A stretch of DNA of 64,000 bases from Pyxidicoccus fallax (GTDB taxonomy: Bacteria > Myxococcota > Myxococcia > Myxococcales > Myxococcaceae). Every line of letters starts with the position of its first letter. Position 1 is the stretch's first letter. Made by a program: the position numbers and the translations under genes. Below the pieces are notes generated by a model, which saw nothing but the letters and a program-made list of their open reading frames with translations, did no database searches and was not told where the DNA came from. Below are positions 17,698 through 26,349 of this stretch, piece after piece. The stretch is taken from contig NZ_JABBJJ010000022.1 in NCBI RefSeq assembly GCF_012933655.1, positions 1 to 64,000 of the forward strand, read 5' to 3'.

Positions 17698-18984
17698 CTA
17701 GGTTTCGAGGATGGCGGTGACGGCCTGTCCGCCCGCCGCGCAGATGGAGATGAGGCCCTTCTTGCCAGGGCCCGCCTCCGACAGGGCCTTGGCCAGCGTG
17801 CCCACGATGCGGCCGCCCGTGGCGGCGAAGGGGTGCCCCGCCGCGATGGAGCTGCCCTTCACGTTGAGCCGGGCGCGGTCGATGGCCCCCAGTGCCCCGG
17901 ACAGTCCGAGGCGCTCACGGCAGAACGCGTCCGACTCCCAGGCGGCGAGCGTGCAGAGCACCACCGCGGCGAAGGCCTCGTGCACCTCGACGAAGTCGAA
18001 GTCCCGAAGGCCGAGGCCCCGCTTCTGGAGCATGCGCGGGACGGCGTAGGCGCCGCCCATCAGCAGCCCCTCGCGCTCGTCGATGAAGTCCACCGCGGCC
18101 ACCTCGCCCGCCGTCAGGTACGCGAGCACGGGCAGGCCGCGCGCGCGGGCCCACTCCTCGCTGGCCAGCAGCACCGCGGACGCGCCGTCGGTGAGCGGCG
18201 AGGCGTTGGCGGCGGTGATGGTGCCCTTCTCCCGGTCGAAGGCGCCCGGCAGCTTCGCCATCTTCTCCAGCGTGGTGTCCGGCCGCAGGTTGTTGTCCCG
18301 CGTGAGCCCCTGGTACGGCATCACGAGGTCCTGGAAGAAGCCCGCGTCGTAGGCGCGCGCGAGGTTCTGGTGGCTCGCCAGCGCGAGCGCGTCCTGGGCC
18401 TCGCGGGAGATGCCGTACCGGTCGGACGTGATTTGCGCGTGCTGGCCCATGGATTTGCGCGTGCGCGGCTCGGCGTTGACGGGAATCTCCGGCACGAGCG
18501 CGCGCGGGTCGAGCAGTCCCAGGGCCGCCGCGAGCTTCGCCCCTTGCGTCTTCGCGCCGTTCAACGCCATCAGCGCGCGCTGCATCCGGCGGCTCACGGC
18601 GATGGGCGCGTCGGACGTGGTGTCGGTGCCGCAGGCGATGCCCGCGTCGATCTGCCCGAGGGCAATCTTGTTCGCCACGAGGATGCAGGCCTCGAGGCCG
18701 GTGCCGCACGCCTGCTGCACGTCAAAGGCGGGCGTGGCGGGGTCGAGCCCACTGGACAGCGTGCACTCGCGCACCAGGTTCCAGTCGCGCGAGTGCTTCA
18801 TCACCGCGCCGCCCACCACCTCGCCCAGCCGGACGCCGCCCAGGCCCGTGCGCTCCACGAGGCCGCGCAGGACGTCCGACAGCATGTCCTTGTTGGACAG
18901 GCGCGCGTACGCGGTGTTGCTGCGCGCGAAGGGAGTGCGGAGGGCCGAGACGATGGCGACCTTGCGGACCGGGCCGTGGTTCAT
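17698..18984 (-). CDS. fadI: Acetyl-CoA C-acyltransferase (thiolase, FadI-like)
   Basis: A 428-aa thiolase that cleaves 3-ketoacyl-CoA in beta-oxidation. It has the nucleophilic Cys in DVQQACGTGLEA, the His of GHPFAATGGR, the second Cys in ICAAGGQA near the C-terminus, and the NEAFA-position HEAFAAVV. Start MNHGPVRKVAIVSALRTPF is standard; the upstream open frame carries the promoter and operator. Divergent from the QsdR-type regulator and co-transcribed with the FabG4-like gene. The partner enoyl-CoA hydratase/dehydrogenase is not in this window. Confidence 0.93.
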   Translation of the reverse strand: MNHGPVRKVAIVSALRTPFARSNTAYARLSNKDMLSDVLRGLVERTGLGGVRLGEVVGGAVMKHSRDWNLVRECTLSSGLDPATPAFDVQQACGTGLEACILVANKIALGQIDAGIACGTDTTSDAPIAVSRRMQRALMALNGAKTQGAKLAAALGLLDPRALVPEIPVNAEPRTRKSMGQHAQITSDRYGISREAQDALALASHQNLARAYDAGFFQDLVMPYQGLTRDNNLRPDTTLEKMAKLPGAFDREKGTITAANASPLTDGASAVLLASEEWARARGLPVLAYLTAGEVAAVDFIDEREGLLMGGAYAVPRMLQKRGLGLRDFDFVEVHEAFAAVVLCTLAAWESDAFCRERLGLSGALGAIDRARLNVKGSSIAAGHPFAATGGRIVGTLAKALSEAGPGKKGLISICAAGGQAVTAILET

Positions 18985-19038
18985 GGGCTGTTCCCGTCGG
19001 GAATGCGAGGTACCAGGCACTCGCGCCGCGAGGCCTCG

Positions 19039-19063
19039 TGAGACACCTTGCATTATTGTCTCA
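19039..19063. promoter_or_regulatory. 25-bp palindrome, candidate QsdR/TetR operator
   Basis: Perfect inverted repeat TGAGACA (19039-19045) and TGTCTCA (19057-19063) with an 11-base spacer. It covers the -10 region of the thiolase promoter on the minus strand, a position where a bound TetR-type repressor would block RNA polymerase. Lies 41 bases upstream of the regulator gene, consistent with autoregulation. Confidence 0.6.
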
Positions 19064-19082
19064 GGGTGAGTTGAAGTGTCAA
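19054..19082 (-). promoter_or_regulatory. Promoter for thiolase-fabG4 operon
   Basis: On the minus strand a consensus -35 TTGACA (19077-19082) is followed after 17 bases by ACAATA (19054-19059) or after 18 by CAATAA, acceptable -10 elements. A perfect -35 hexamer is rare in this GC-rich sequence. It points to the gene starting at 18984. Confidence 0.55.
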
Positions 19083-19103
19083 AAGGTTCCATAGGAAGCG
19101 GAT

Positions 19104-19748
19104 ATGCCCTCCAAAGGCCGCGCCACCCGCCCAGCGCGGGAGGCGCCCCCGAAGACGACCCGGCTGTCGCGCGCGCTCGCGGGCGCCGAGACGCCCGTGC
19201 GTGCCACCCCGCTGGACGCCTTCCGGCTGGCCCGGCGCAAGTGGCTCGCCGGAGAGCGCATCGACATGGGGGCGCTGGCCGACGAGCTGGGTGTCGGCCG
19301 CGCGACGCTCTTCCGCTGGGTGGGCAGCCGGGAGCTCCTCCTCGGGGAGATCATCTGGTCGGTGCAGGAGCCCTTCATCCAGCGCGCCCGCGCCGAGGTG
19401 CAGGGGAATGGGCCCACGGCCATCGCCGAGGTGTGCGAGCGGGTGATGCGGGCCGCGCTGTCGCTGCCTCCCCTGCGCACGTTCATCGAGCGCGACCCGG
19501 AGTACGCGCTGCGCGTGCTCACCTCGAAGAGCAGCACGGTGCAGAGCCACAACATCGAGGCCATGCGCGCCGGGCTCGAGGAGCAGGTCGCCGCGGGCCA
19601 CCTGCGGCCCAGGCTGCCGCTCGACACGCTCGCCTTCGTCATCGTCCGCCTCTCCGAGGCCTTCGTCTACGCGGACGTCATCAGCGGCCGTGAGCCCGCG
19701 GTGGACCAGGCCGCCGCGGCCATCCGCGTCCTCCTTGAAGGAAACTGA
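19104..19748 (+). CDS. QsdR-type TetR family regulator
   Basis: A 214-aa regulator. After a basic, disordered N-terminus comes [50 protein letters not shown] (discontinuously: [12 protein letters not shown] and [19 protein letters not shown]), the helix-turn-helix pattern of QsdR family proteins, first described as a repressor of the qsd operon in Rhodococcus. It sits divergent from the thiolase and 2 bases upstream of an acyl-CoA dehydrogenase start, so it likely senses an acyl-CoA and represses beta-oxidation in both directions. Confidence 0.88.
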   Translation: MPSKGRATRPAREAPPKTTRLSRALAGAETPVRATPLDAFRLARRKWLAGERIDMGALADELGVGRATLFRWVGSRELLLGEIIWSVQEPFIQRARAEVQGNGPTAIAEVCERVMRAALSLPPLRTFIERDPEYALRVLTSKSSTVQSHNIEAMRAGLEEQVAAGHLRPRLPLDTLAFVIVRLSEAFVYADVISGREPAVDQAAAAIRVLLEGN

Positions 19749-19750
19749 AC

Positions 19751-21565
19751 ATGCCCAATACCCGCCCCAATCCCCTCCTGTCCGACCGCGACATCGCCTT
19801 TCACCTCTTCGAGGAGCTGGACGCAGAGAGCCTCACGCGCCTGCCCGCGTTCTCCGCGCACAGCCGCGAGGGCTTCGAGCTGTTTCTCGACAGCTGCCGG
19901 CGCTTCGCGCGTGAGCAGCTGTTTCCGCTCTACCGGCCCATGGACGCGGAGCCCCCTGTGCTGCGCGATGGCCGCGTGCGCGTGCACCCGCGCATGGGGG
20001 ACTTGTGGCGTGGCATGACGGAGCTCGGCCTCATCAACGCCATGCGGCCCGAGGCCGTGGGCGGCCAGGGCCTGCCCGTCACCGTCTTCACGCTGGCCAC
20101 CGCGTACCTCATGGCGGGCAACCTGTCGGCCTACGGCTACGTGGGGCTGACGGCGGGCGCCGCGCACCTCATCGAGACCTTCGGCGATGCGGCCCTGAAG
20201 GACGCCCTCATGCGGCCCATGTACGAGGGCCGCTGGACGGGCACCATGGCGCTCACCGAGCCGCAGGCGGGCAGCAGCCTCGCGGATGTGCGCACCACCG
20301 CCACGCCGGCCGCTGACGGCACGTACCGCATCCGCGGCAGCAAGATCTTCATCTCGGGAGGAGACCAGGACTTCGCCGAGAACACGGTGCACCTGACGCT
20401 CGCGCGCATCGACGGGGCGCCCGCGGGGACCAAGGGCATCAGCCTCTTCGCGGTGCCCGCGCGCCGGCTGGGGCCGGATGGCCAGCTCGTGCCCAATGAC
20501 GTGCACGTCGCGGGCGTCATCCACAAGATTGGCTGGCGCGGCCTGCCCAGCCTCGCGCTCAACTACGGCGAGGAAGGCGACTGCCACGGCTGGCTGGTGG
20601 GCGCGGCGGGCCGGGGCCTGCCGCAGATGTTCCAGATGATGAACGAGGCGCGCCTGATGGTGGGCATGAACGCGTGCGCCTCCGCGTCCGCCGCGTACCA
20701 CGAGGCGCTCGCCTACGCGCAGGAGCGCACGCAGGGGCGGCCCCTCACCTCTCGCGACCCATCGAGTGCCCCGGTGCCCCTCGTCGCGCACGCGGACGTG
20801 CGGCGGATGCTCCTGCGGCAGAAGGCCATCGTGGAGGGCAGCCTCTCCCTGCTGGGCTACACCGCGCTGCAGGGGGACCTCAGCCACCACGCGGACAGCG
20901 AGGACGCACGCGCCCGGGCCTCGCTCCTGTTGGACCTGCTGACGCCGGTGGCCAAGACATTCCCCTCGGAGAAGGGCTTCGAGGCCAACGCCCTGAGCGT
21001 GCAGGTGCACGGCGGCTACGGCTACACGAGCGAGTACATGCCCGAGGCATGGCTGCGCGACCAGAAGCTGAACACCATCCACGAGGGTACCAGCGGCATC
21101 CAGTCACTGGACCTGCTGGGACGCAAGGCGGTGGCGGGCGGTGGGGAGGCGCTGCGGCTGTACGGCGAGGAGGTGGCGCGCACGGTGGAGCGAGCGCGCG
21201 CGGCCGGGGTGGAGGGCGCGCTGTGCGACGCGCTGGCGGCGGCCACGGACGGGCTCCTCTCGCTGACGATGGAGGTCGCGGGCCGCGGCCTGGCCGGGGA
21301 TGTGGACGGTATGCTGCGCCACAGCTCGCACTACCTGGACCTCTTCAGCACGCACGCGATTGCCTGGCGCTGGCTGGAACAGGCCGCGGTGGCGGAGGAG
21401 GCGCTGCGCCGTGGTGCCGGTGCCACCGACGCGGCGTTCTACGAGGGCAAGCGCCGCGCGGCGGCGTACTGGCTGCGCACCGAGCTGCCACGCTGCGCGC
21501 CGCTCGCGCAGCTCATCCGGAGCAACGAGGACAGCTACGCGGCAATGCCCGTGGAGGCGTTCTAG
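19751..21565 (+). CDS. Acyl-CoA dehydrogenase (long, FadE5-like)
   Basis: A 604-aa flavoprotein, longer than the ~380-aa classical type, matching the long FadE/AcdC group with an N-terminal extension and a C-terminal domain. Signatures: [21 protein letters not shown] (FAD/substrate loop), [12 protein letters not shown], and the catalytic Glu in [20 protein letters not shown]. It performs the first beta-oxidation step. ATG lies 2 bases after the regulator stop (strong coupling). The electron acceptor ETF genes are not in the window. Ends at a strong terminator hairpin. Confidence 0.94.
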   Translation: MPNTRPNPLLSDRDIAFHLFEELDAESLTRLPAFSAHSREGFELFLDSCRRFAREQLFPLYRPMDAEPPVLRDGRVRVHPRMGDLWRGMTELGLINAMRPEAVGGQGLPVTVFTLATAYLMAGNLSAYGYVGLTAGAAHLIETFGDAALKDALMRPMYEGRWTGTMALTEPQAGSSLADVRTTATPAADGTYRIRGSKIFISGGDQDFAENTVHLTLARIDGAPAGTKGISLFAVPARRLGPDGQLVPNDVHVAGVIHKIGWRGLPSLALNYGEEGDCHGWLVGAAGRGLPQMFQMMNEARLMVGMNACASASAAYHEALAYAQERTQGRPLTSRDPSSAPVPLVAHADVRRMLLRQKAIVEGSLSLLGYTALQGDLSHHADSEDARARASLLLDLLTPVAKTFPSEKGFEANALSVQVHGGYGYTSEYMPEAWLRDQKLNTIHEGTSGIQSLDLLGRKAVAGGGEALRLYGEEVARTVERARAAGVEGALCDALAAATDGLLSLTMEVAGRGLAGDVDGMLRHSSHYLDLFSTHAIAWRWLEQAAVAEEALRRGAGATDAAFYEGKRRAAAYWLRTELPRCAPLAQLIRSNEDSYAAMPVEAF

Positions 21566-21577
21566 CTTCGCGCCCGA

Positions 21578-21602
21578 GGCGCGCCGGTGAAGCCGGCGCG
21601 CC
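21578..21602. terminator. Bidirectional terminator hairpin
   Basis: Perfect 10-bp stem GGCGCGCCGG / CCGGCGCGCC with a 5-base loop TGAAG, placed exactly between the convergent acyl-CoA dehydrogenase and the gene ending at 21609. No T-run on the plus side; TTCG precedes and CCAGGAG follows. Confidence 0.7.
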
Positions 21603-21608
21603 AGGAGC

Positions 21609-22475
21609 CTATTTCCTTGGCTGGATGTCCAGCTCGACTTGGGCCCGTGACATCAGCAGGAACTTCGTGTCGCTCAACCAAGCCTCGATGGTGCTCTTTC
21701 CTGGATGCAGCGCCCGATACGTAGAGGCCGTGCTGGACTGCTTCGTCAAGCGAAGCTCCGCCGGGTTGTTCTGGATTTGAATGCGCAGCTTCTGCGATGC
21801 CTGGGACTGCTTGGGATGGACCTGGATCTCCACCTCCTCGTCCACCTGGAGCTGAGACTTCGACACGGTGACCTTGTCGATGCGCGGCAAGCCCTGGGAC
21901 AGGGTCTGGCTCACGTGCCGCTCCATGAATCCCTGGAGGGAGCGCGCGAGGGGCTCCACCGAGATTCCACTGGTATCTCTCAGCTCGACGTACACGTTGT
22001 GGAAGACCCAGAACACCACCTGAAGCGGGGTGCCGGGCATCTGGACGGAGAGCTGACCCAGCCAGCCCGGGCCCCGGACATACGGAATCCTGGGCATGGA
22101 AGTGACGGACACGTCCGAGAGGAAGTGTTCCCGCGCGGCGGCGGCCCCGGTGCTGCAGACGTTGATTCTGAGGATGAGAGTGGCCCCACCCCGCCGGAAG
22201 CTCCAGCTCCGCGTGACAAGGCCACCTGGCAGCATGGAGACATCCTCCGAGAAGGGTTCCCAGCCCGCCTCTCGCGTGGGGAGGTACTCCTTCACGCCAT
22301 CCCAGTCCGCCACCACTCCGATATCCGGGTTCGCGCTGACGACGAGCTGATCGAAACCGATCCGCTCCTTGAATTCATTCAACTTCCGTGGATTGACCAA
22401 CATGGGTTCACCGGATGCAGTGCCACACAAAGCCCAGCCCAGCAGAATCACACCCAGGACCGAACGAATGTCCAT
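21609..22475 (-). CDS. Secreted protein of unknown function
   Basis: A 288-aa protein with a clear signal peptide (MDIRSVLGVILLGWALCGTASG) and no family I recognise. The middle has beta-rich segments (FRRGGATLILRINVC, SVQMPGTPLQVVFWVFHNVYVEL). The last ~90 residues (RIDKVTVSKSQLQVDEEVEI...STYRALHPGKSTIEAWL) look like an immunoglobulin/invasin-like beta-sandwich. It starts 3 bases after the stop of the transglutaminase-like gene and is surely in the same operon. GC content is a little lower than in flanking genes. Confidence 0.75.
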   Translation of the reverse strand: MDIRSVLGVILLGWALCGTASGEPMLVNPRKLNEFKERIGFDQLVVSANPDIGVVADWDGVKEYLPTREAGWEPFSEDVSMLPGGLVTRSWSFRRGGATLILRINVCSTGAAAAREHFLSDVSVTSMPRIPYVRGPGWLGQLSVQMPGTPLQVVFWVFHNVYVELRDTSGISVEPLARSLQGFMERHVSQTLSQGLPRIDKVTVSKSQLQVDEEVEIQVHPKQSQASQKLRIQIQNNPAELRLTKQSSTASTYRALHPGKSTIEAWLSDTKFLLMSRAQVELDIQPRK

Positions 22476-22478
22476 GAG

Positions 22479-23510
22479 TCACTCGAGCGTTGTCACAGGC
22501 GGATAGATGAAGATATCGCTTTCCAGCCCAGCTCTTTCCCAGTTGGGATAGGGATAGAGTTTCGGGTCGGGGTCGATGCTGTTGTCGATATACTCCTGGG
22601 TCGTTTCCGTCCCGGTGTGGGGCCCCGCGCAAGCATCCAGAATCTTGCCATCCATTCGGCAAAACGCATGGTTGCTGAACGATGTCCGTTTGGGGTCGTA
22701 GCGCATGACGACCTTGTCGCTACCCGTGTCCCTGTAGAACGGGTTGTTGCAGGCGCCGACGCCGACCAGGTTCGTCGTGTGGATGAACCCATAGGGTTCC
22801 ATGTAGAGCCACTCAGTGCTGACCCCCAACGCCGCAGCAAATACCTGCACGGCGGACGCTTGGTCGTAGCAGCAGCACTCGGGGTCTTCACCTTTCATGT
22901 AGGAATTGAGCCTGAACTGCCGCGCACGCATCCTCCCATAGCGTGGAGCGCCCTCCTTGGTGTCGTACTCCAGCCCGTGCCCCGTGTGACAGTAGCGGGT
23001 GATCTTCTCGATGATCTCCGCGCGAGTCCTCAGGCCCACCACGCCCACCCTGTTGCAGAGGAAGCGGAGTGCCTCGGCCCAGACCGCATCCGCGAATGGG
23101 ATGATGGGGGCCGCAGGGAGGAAGAAGACCTCCACCTCGGACCCGCCCAGGGCGATGGAAGCGCCCGGATCGGCAAAGGACACTCTCCATTCGATGCTGC
23201 CGCGGTACCAGGCAATCTTGTTGGGCAGCGTCTCGAACTGGGCCTGGACGACGTGCTCCCCCGGTCCCAGCGGGAGCTTCGCGGTGATCTCCAGGTCGCT
23301 GGCTACTCGCCCTCGAACTTCGCGTCGAAGGAGTACATCATGGAGTCCACCGGTCGGAGTAGGCACACACCGGACCCGGAGCACCTGTCCGGCCGGTGAG
23401 GAGCACAGCTCTTGAAATGCATCCGACAAGCCTTCTCCGAGATGCGGCTCCGTTCCCTCCAGGTGCCCGCGTCCCGGTCGGCCCGGCAACATGAAGAGTG
23501 ATGCCCTCAT
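22479..23510 (-). CDS. Transglutaminase/protease-like protein, N-terminus uncertain
   Basis: About 343 aa in the open frame. Residues in the second half show a papain-like transglutaminase layout: Cys in ECCCYDQASAVQVFAAALG, His in FSNHAFCRMDG and Asp in GKILDACAGP, in that order and with plausible spacing. I infer a transglutaminase-like fold; substrate unknown. The N-terminal ~60 residues look atypical. In the next frame the same DNA reads VDSMMYSFDAKFEGE before a TAG at 23303-23305, and this joins sensibly to VASDLEITAKLPLG, so a frameshift near 23303 is likely and the true start lies elsewhere. No signal peptide appears in the current frame. Confidence 0.6.
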   Translation of the reverse strand: MRASLFMLPGRPGRGHLEGTEPHLGEGLSDAFQELCSSPAGQVLRVRCVPTPTGGLHDVLLRREVRGRVASDLEITAKLPLGPGEHVVQAQFETLPNKIAWYRGSIEWRVSFADPGASIALGGSEVEVFFLPAAPIIPFADAVWAEALRFLCNRVGVVGLRTRAEIIEKITRYCHTGHGLEYDTKEGAPRYGRMRARQFRLNSYMKGEDPECCCYDQASAVQVFAAALGVSTEWLYMEPYGFIHTTNLVGVGACNNPFYRDTGSDKVVMRYDPKRTSFSNHAFCRMDGKILDACAGPHTGTETTQEYIDNSIDPDPKLYPYPNWERAGLESDIFIYPPVTTLE

Positions 23511-24009
23511 CCTCACCTGGCGAGTGCTCACGCTCTGCCTGCTGGCCATGACGTGGGCCTGCAGGAGCGAGCCTCCGCCGAGCTACATCCGGCTGGCCGG
23601 GCCCGCCCCTGTGCTCGCGGACGTGCCGGGCTCCCGCGCGCTGCTCGTGGTGTTCTGGGCCTCCTGGTGCCCTCCCTGTGTCGAGGAGACGCCCCAGCTC
23701 CGGGCCCTGGCTGAGTCACCGCCCGAGGGACTCCAGGTCGTCGTCTTCAGCCACGATGCGGACGCCAGGGCGGTGGAGTCCTTCTTCAAGGGCCCTCCCC
23801 CGCCGGACTTCCACCTCCGCGTGGATGTCGGCAAGAAGGTCGCCCGCTCGTACGGCGTGGAGCAGCTCCCGACGAGCATCCTCGTCGTCGATGGGCGGCT
23901 GGTCGCACGCTTTCCGGGCCCTCGGGACTGGGACTCGAAGGCAATGCGACGCCTCCTCGAAAGGTTGACCCGCGAGCCCGCCGACCGGGCGGCCGGCCCG
24001 GCGGATTGA
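23491..24009 (+). CDS. Thioredoxin-like lipoprotein (TlpA/ResA type)
   Basis: A 172-aa protein with lipoprotein signal (LTLCLLAMTWAC) and a thioredoxin fold: VVFWASWCPPCVEETPQL with the CPPC redox site and the cis-Pro in GVEQLPTSILVVDG. It sits outside the cytoplasm and reduces or oxidises cysteines. First gene of the metal-efflux locus, so it may keep the Cys-rich proteins encoded downstream reduced for metal binding (inference). Overlaps the start region of the divergent transglutaminase-like gene. Confidence 0.88.
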   Translation: MKSDALILTWRVLTLCLLAMTWACRSEPPPSYIRLAGPAPVLADVPGSRALLVVFWASWCPPCVEETPQLRALAESPPEGLQVVVFSHDADARAVESFFKGPPPPDFHLRVDVGKKVARSYGVEQLPTSILVVDGRLVARFPGPRDWDSKAMRRLLERLTREPADRAAGPAD

Positions 24010-24043
24010 CTCCCCCCGGCGTCCTTTGTAAGCCACCTGTTGG

Positions 24044-24352
24044 ATGCAGCTCTTCCTGCGAATCCTGGCCGTGCTCCTCGTCCTGATGACGGGCGGCGTC
24101 TTCCAGACGCTGGCCTTTGCATCGGACACGCACGCCGACTGCGCGGAGGAGGAAGAAGGCGCTGACGACTGCACGGACTGCGCCCCCAGCTGCGCCATGT
24201 GCCAGTGCTGCCCGCTGAGAGCGGCCCCCGCGCCGGTGCCCGTCATCGAGCAACCCGAGCCCGGGCCCGCGCTGCCACCCGTCCCCAGCCGCGTGGACGA
24301 GCCGGTCCTCTCCGGACCGGGTGCCGACATCTTCCAGCCGCCCAGAGCCTGA
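24044..24352 (+). CDS. Small secreted Cys-rich protein
   Basis: A 102-aa protein with signal peptide (MQLFLRILAVLLVLMTGGVF) and a short mature region containing eight Cys in CAEEEEGADDCTDCAPSC and CAMCQCC, then a Pro-rich tail. Small acidic Cys-rich proteins of this kind often stand first in heavy-metal RND loci and may bind or sense the metal; no specific family is recognised. In line with the genes on both sides. Confidence 0.7.
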   Translation: MQLFLRILAVLLVLMTGGVFQTLAFASDTHADCAEEEEGADDCTDCAPSCAMCQCCPLRAAPAPVPVIEQPEPGPALPPVPSRVDEPVLSGPGADIFQPPRA

Positions 24353-24508
24353 CGCCGCCCTTCACGGGAGACGTGTGTCCTGCGTGGACCCTCCAGGGCC
24401 CATGCGCGCGCACGCGCGTCTTCTCCGCCTGACGTCATGTCCGTCTTCCCGCGCACTCTCGCGCGGGCATTCACCGCCGTGGGCGACGGCCCCGGCTGGA
24501 GTTCCCTC

Positions 24509-24787
24509 ATGCGTTCGCTGCGTACGCTGTCCGTGGTCGTGTCCCTCCTGGCCGTCCCCGTCCTCCCGGCCCTGGCCGAGGAGCCCAAGCCCGCCGAGAA
24601 GTCCCAGACGGCCGAGGCCGAGAAGCCGAAGTGTGAGCACGGCGTTCAGAAGACCCTGTGCACGCGCTGCAACCCGAAGCTGGCGGCCGTCTTCAAGTCC
24701 AAGGGCGACTGGTGCCCCGAGCACGACCGCCCCGAGTCCCAGTGCTCCATCTGCCACCCGGACCTGGCCAAGAAGGGAGTGAAGTAG
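24509..24787 (+). CDS. Small secreted protein with two Cys/His half-modules
   Basis: A 92-aa protein: signal peptide (MRSLRTLSVVVSLLAVPVLPALA), Lys/Glu-rich linker, then CEHGVQKTLCTRCNPKL and CPEHDRPESQCSICHPDL. Each unit follows C-x(1,2)-H-x5,6-C-x2-C-[N/H]-P-x-L, a likely metal-binding half-module. The same unit occurs four times in the next gene. Start ATG 24509 (GGAG 8 bases upstream, then a good signal peptide) is preferred to ATG 24437. Stop TAG is immediately followed by the next ATG. Confidence 0.82.
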   Translation: MRSLRTLSVVVSLLAVPVLPALAEEPKPAEKSQTAEAEKPKCEHGVQKTLCTRCNPKLAAVFKSKGDWCPEHDRPESQCSICHPDLAKKGVK

Positions 24788-26344
24788 ATGTCTGCCTCCC
24801 GTATCGGCCCGGTGGTGCTGGCGTGCCTGCTCGTCATGAGCGCCAGCTGCTCGAAGGAGTCCAGCTCCGCCGCGGCGGAGAAGTCCGCTCCGCCTCCGGC
24901 CGCCGCGGGAGGCGCATCCGCCCAACAGGTGAAGCTGTGCGAGCACCGGGTGCCGGCGGAGCTGTGCACCCGGTGCAACCCGGACCTCATCGACGTCTTC
25001 AAGGCGCAGGACGACTGGTGCGAGGCGCACGGGGTGCCCGAGTCCCAGTGCTTCCAGTGCCACCCGGACCTCACCTTCACCGCGCGGTCCACCGCGCCGA
25101 AGGACTGGTGCAAGGAGCACGCGGTCCCCGAATCCAAGTGCACCAAATGCAATCCCTCCCTCGTCGCGAAGTACATCGAGGTGGGGGACTACTGCCGCGA
25201 GCACGGCTTCCCGGAGTCCGTCTGCCCGTACTGCCATCCAGAGTTGGTGAAGGCCGCGGGCGCGGAGCCACCCACGTTCCCCGAGCCGGGCACGCGCGTC
25301 CGCCTGGCCTCCGCCGAGACGGTCCGCGAGGCCGGCATCCAGACGCGGCGCGTGGAGAAGCGGCCCTTTGCCCGGACGCTGGACGTCGTCGGCCAGCTCG
25401 ACTTCAACAACAACCGGCTGGCCTGGCTGTCGGCGCGGAGCGAGGCGCTGGTGCTGGAAGTCCGGGTGGACGTCGGCGACGAGGTGAAGGCCGGTCAGCC
25501 CCTCGCGGTGGTGACGTCCGGCGCCGTGGGAGCGGACCAGGGGCGCCTCTCCGCGGCCCAGGCGCGATTGGAGGCGGCTCGCGCCGCGCTCGTACGCGAG
25601 CAGACGCTCGTCGAGCGGGGCATCAGTGCACGCAAGAGCCTGGAGCAGGCCCAGGCCGAGGTGGCCGCCGCCGAGGGCGAGCGCGCCGCGGCCCGCGCGT
25701 CCCTGACGGCCGCGGGAGCCTCCGTCACCAGCCAGCAGGGCACGTACGTGCTGACGGCGCCCTTCTCCGGCACGGTGGTGGCCCGTGACGCCGTCCCCGG
25801 CCGGCACGTGGGCGCGGGACAGACGCTCCTCCAGGTCGCGGACCTGAGCACCATGTGGGCCCTGCTGGAGGTGCCCGAAGCGGACGCGGGCGCGGTGCGC
25901 GCGGGCCAGAAGGTCACCCTCACCTTCGAGAGCATGCCCGGCGAGACGCGCGAGGCCACCCTCACCCGCGTGGGCGCTTCCGTCGACCCCGCCACCCGCA
26001 CCGTGCGCGCTCGCGTGGAGCTGCCCAATCCCGAGGGCTCCCTCAAGGCGGGGCTCTTCCTCCGGGCCCGCGTGCAGGTGGCCGCCGAGCACGAGGCCCT
26101 GCTGGTGCCCCGCGAGGCCATCCAGCGCGCCGAGGGCCGCACGCTCGTCTTCGTGAAGAAGGAGCCGGGCCTCTACGAGCCCGTCGCGGTGGAGCTGGGC
26201 GCGGGCGGCCGTGAGGAAGTGGAGGTGGTGAAGGGGCTCTCTCCTGGCGTGGAGGTCGTCACCACGGGCGCCTTCCTCCTCAAGACGGAGATCCTCAAGG
26301 AGTCCATTGGCGCGGGGTGCTGCGAGACGGAAGGGGGCGAGTAG
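24788..26344 (+). CDS. RND efflux periplasmic adaptor with N-terminal Cys/His modules
   Basis: A 518-aa lipoprotein (lipobox VMSASC) in two parts. Residues ~51-152 hold four half-modules (CEHRVPAELCTRCNPDL, CEAHGVPESQCFQCHPDL, CKEHAVPESKCTKCNPSL, CREHGFPESVCPYCHPEL). Residues ~165-518 are a standard CusB/CzcB-type adaptor: barrel-sandwich/lipoyl halves (ALVLEVRVDVGDEVKAGQPL and GTYVLTAPFSGTVVARD), a long alpha hairpin between them, then beta-barrel and membrane-proximal domains. It links the RND pump to TolC. The modules differ from the usual YHS-like HMBD of CusB and probably collect or sense the metal. Confidence 0.9.
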   Translation: MSASRIGPVVLACLLVMSASCSKESSSAAAEKSAPPPAAAGGASAQQVKLCEHRVPAELCTRCNPDLIDVFKAQDDWCEAHGVPESQCFQCHPDLTFTARSTAPKDWCKEHAVPESKCTKCNPSLVAKYIEVGDYCREHGFPESVCPYCHPELVKAAGAEPPTFPEPGTRVRLASAETVREAGIQTRRVEKRPFARTLDVVGQLDFNNNRLAWLSARSEALVLEVRVDVGDEVKAGQPLAVVTSGAVGADQGRLSAAQARLEAARAALVREQTLVERGISARKSLEQAQAEVAAAEGERAAARASLTAAGASVTSQQGTYVLTAPFSGTVVARDAVPGRHVGAGQTLLQVADLSTMWALLEVPEADAGAVRAGQKVTLTFESMPGETREATLTRVGASVDPATRTVRARVELPNPEGSLKAGLFLRARVQVAAEHEALLVPREAIQRAEGRTLVFVKKEPGLYEPVAVELGAGGREEVEVVKGLSPGVEVVTTGAFLLKTEILKESIGAGCCETEGGE

Positions 26345-26349
26345 CCGCC

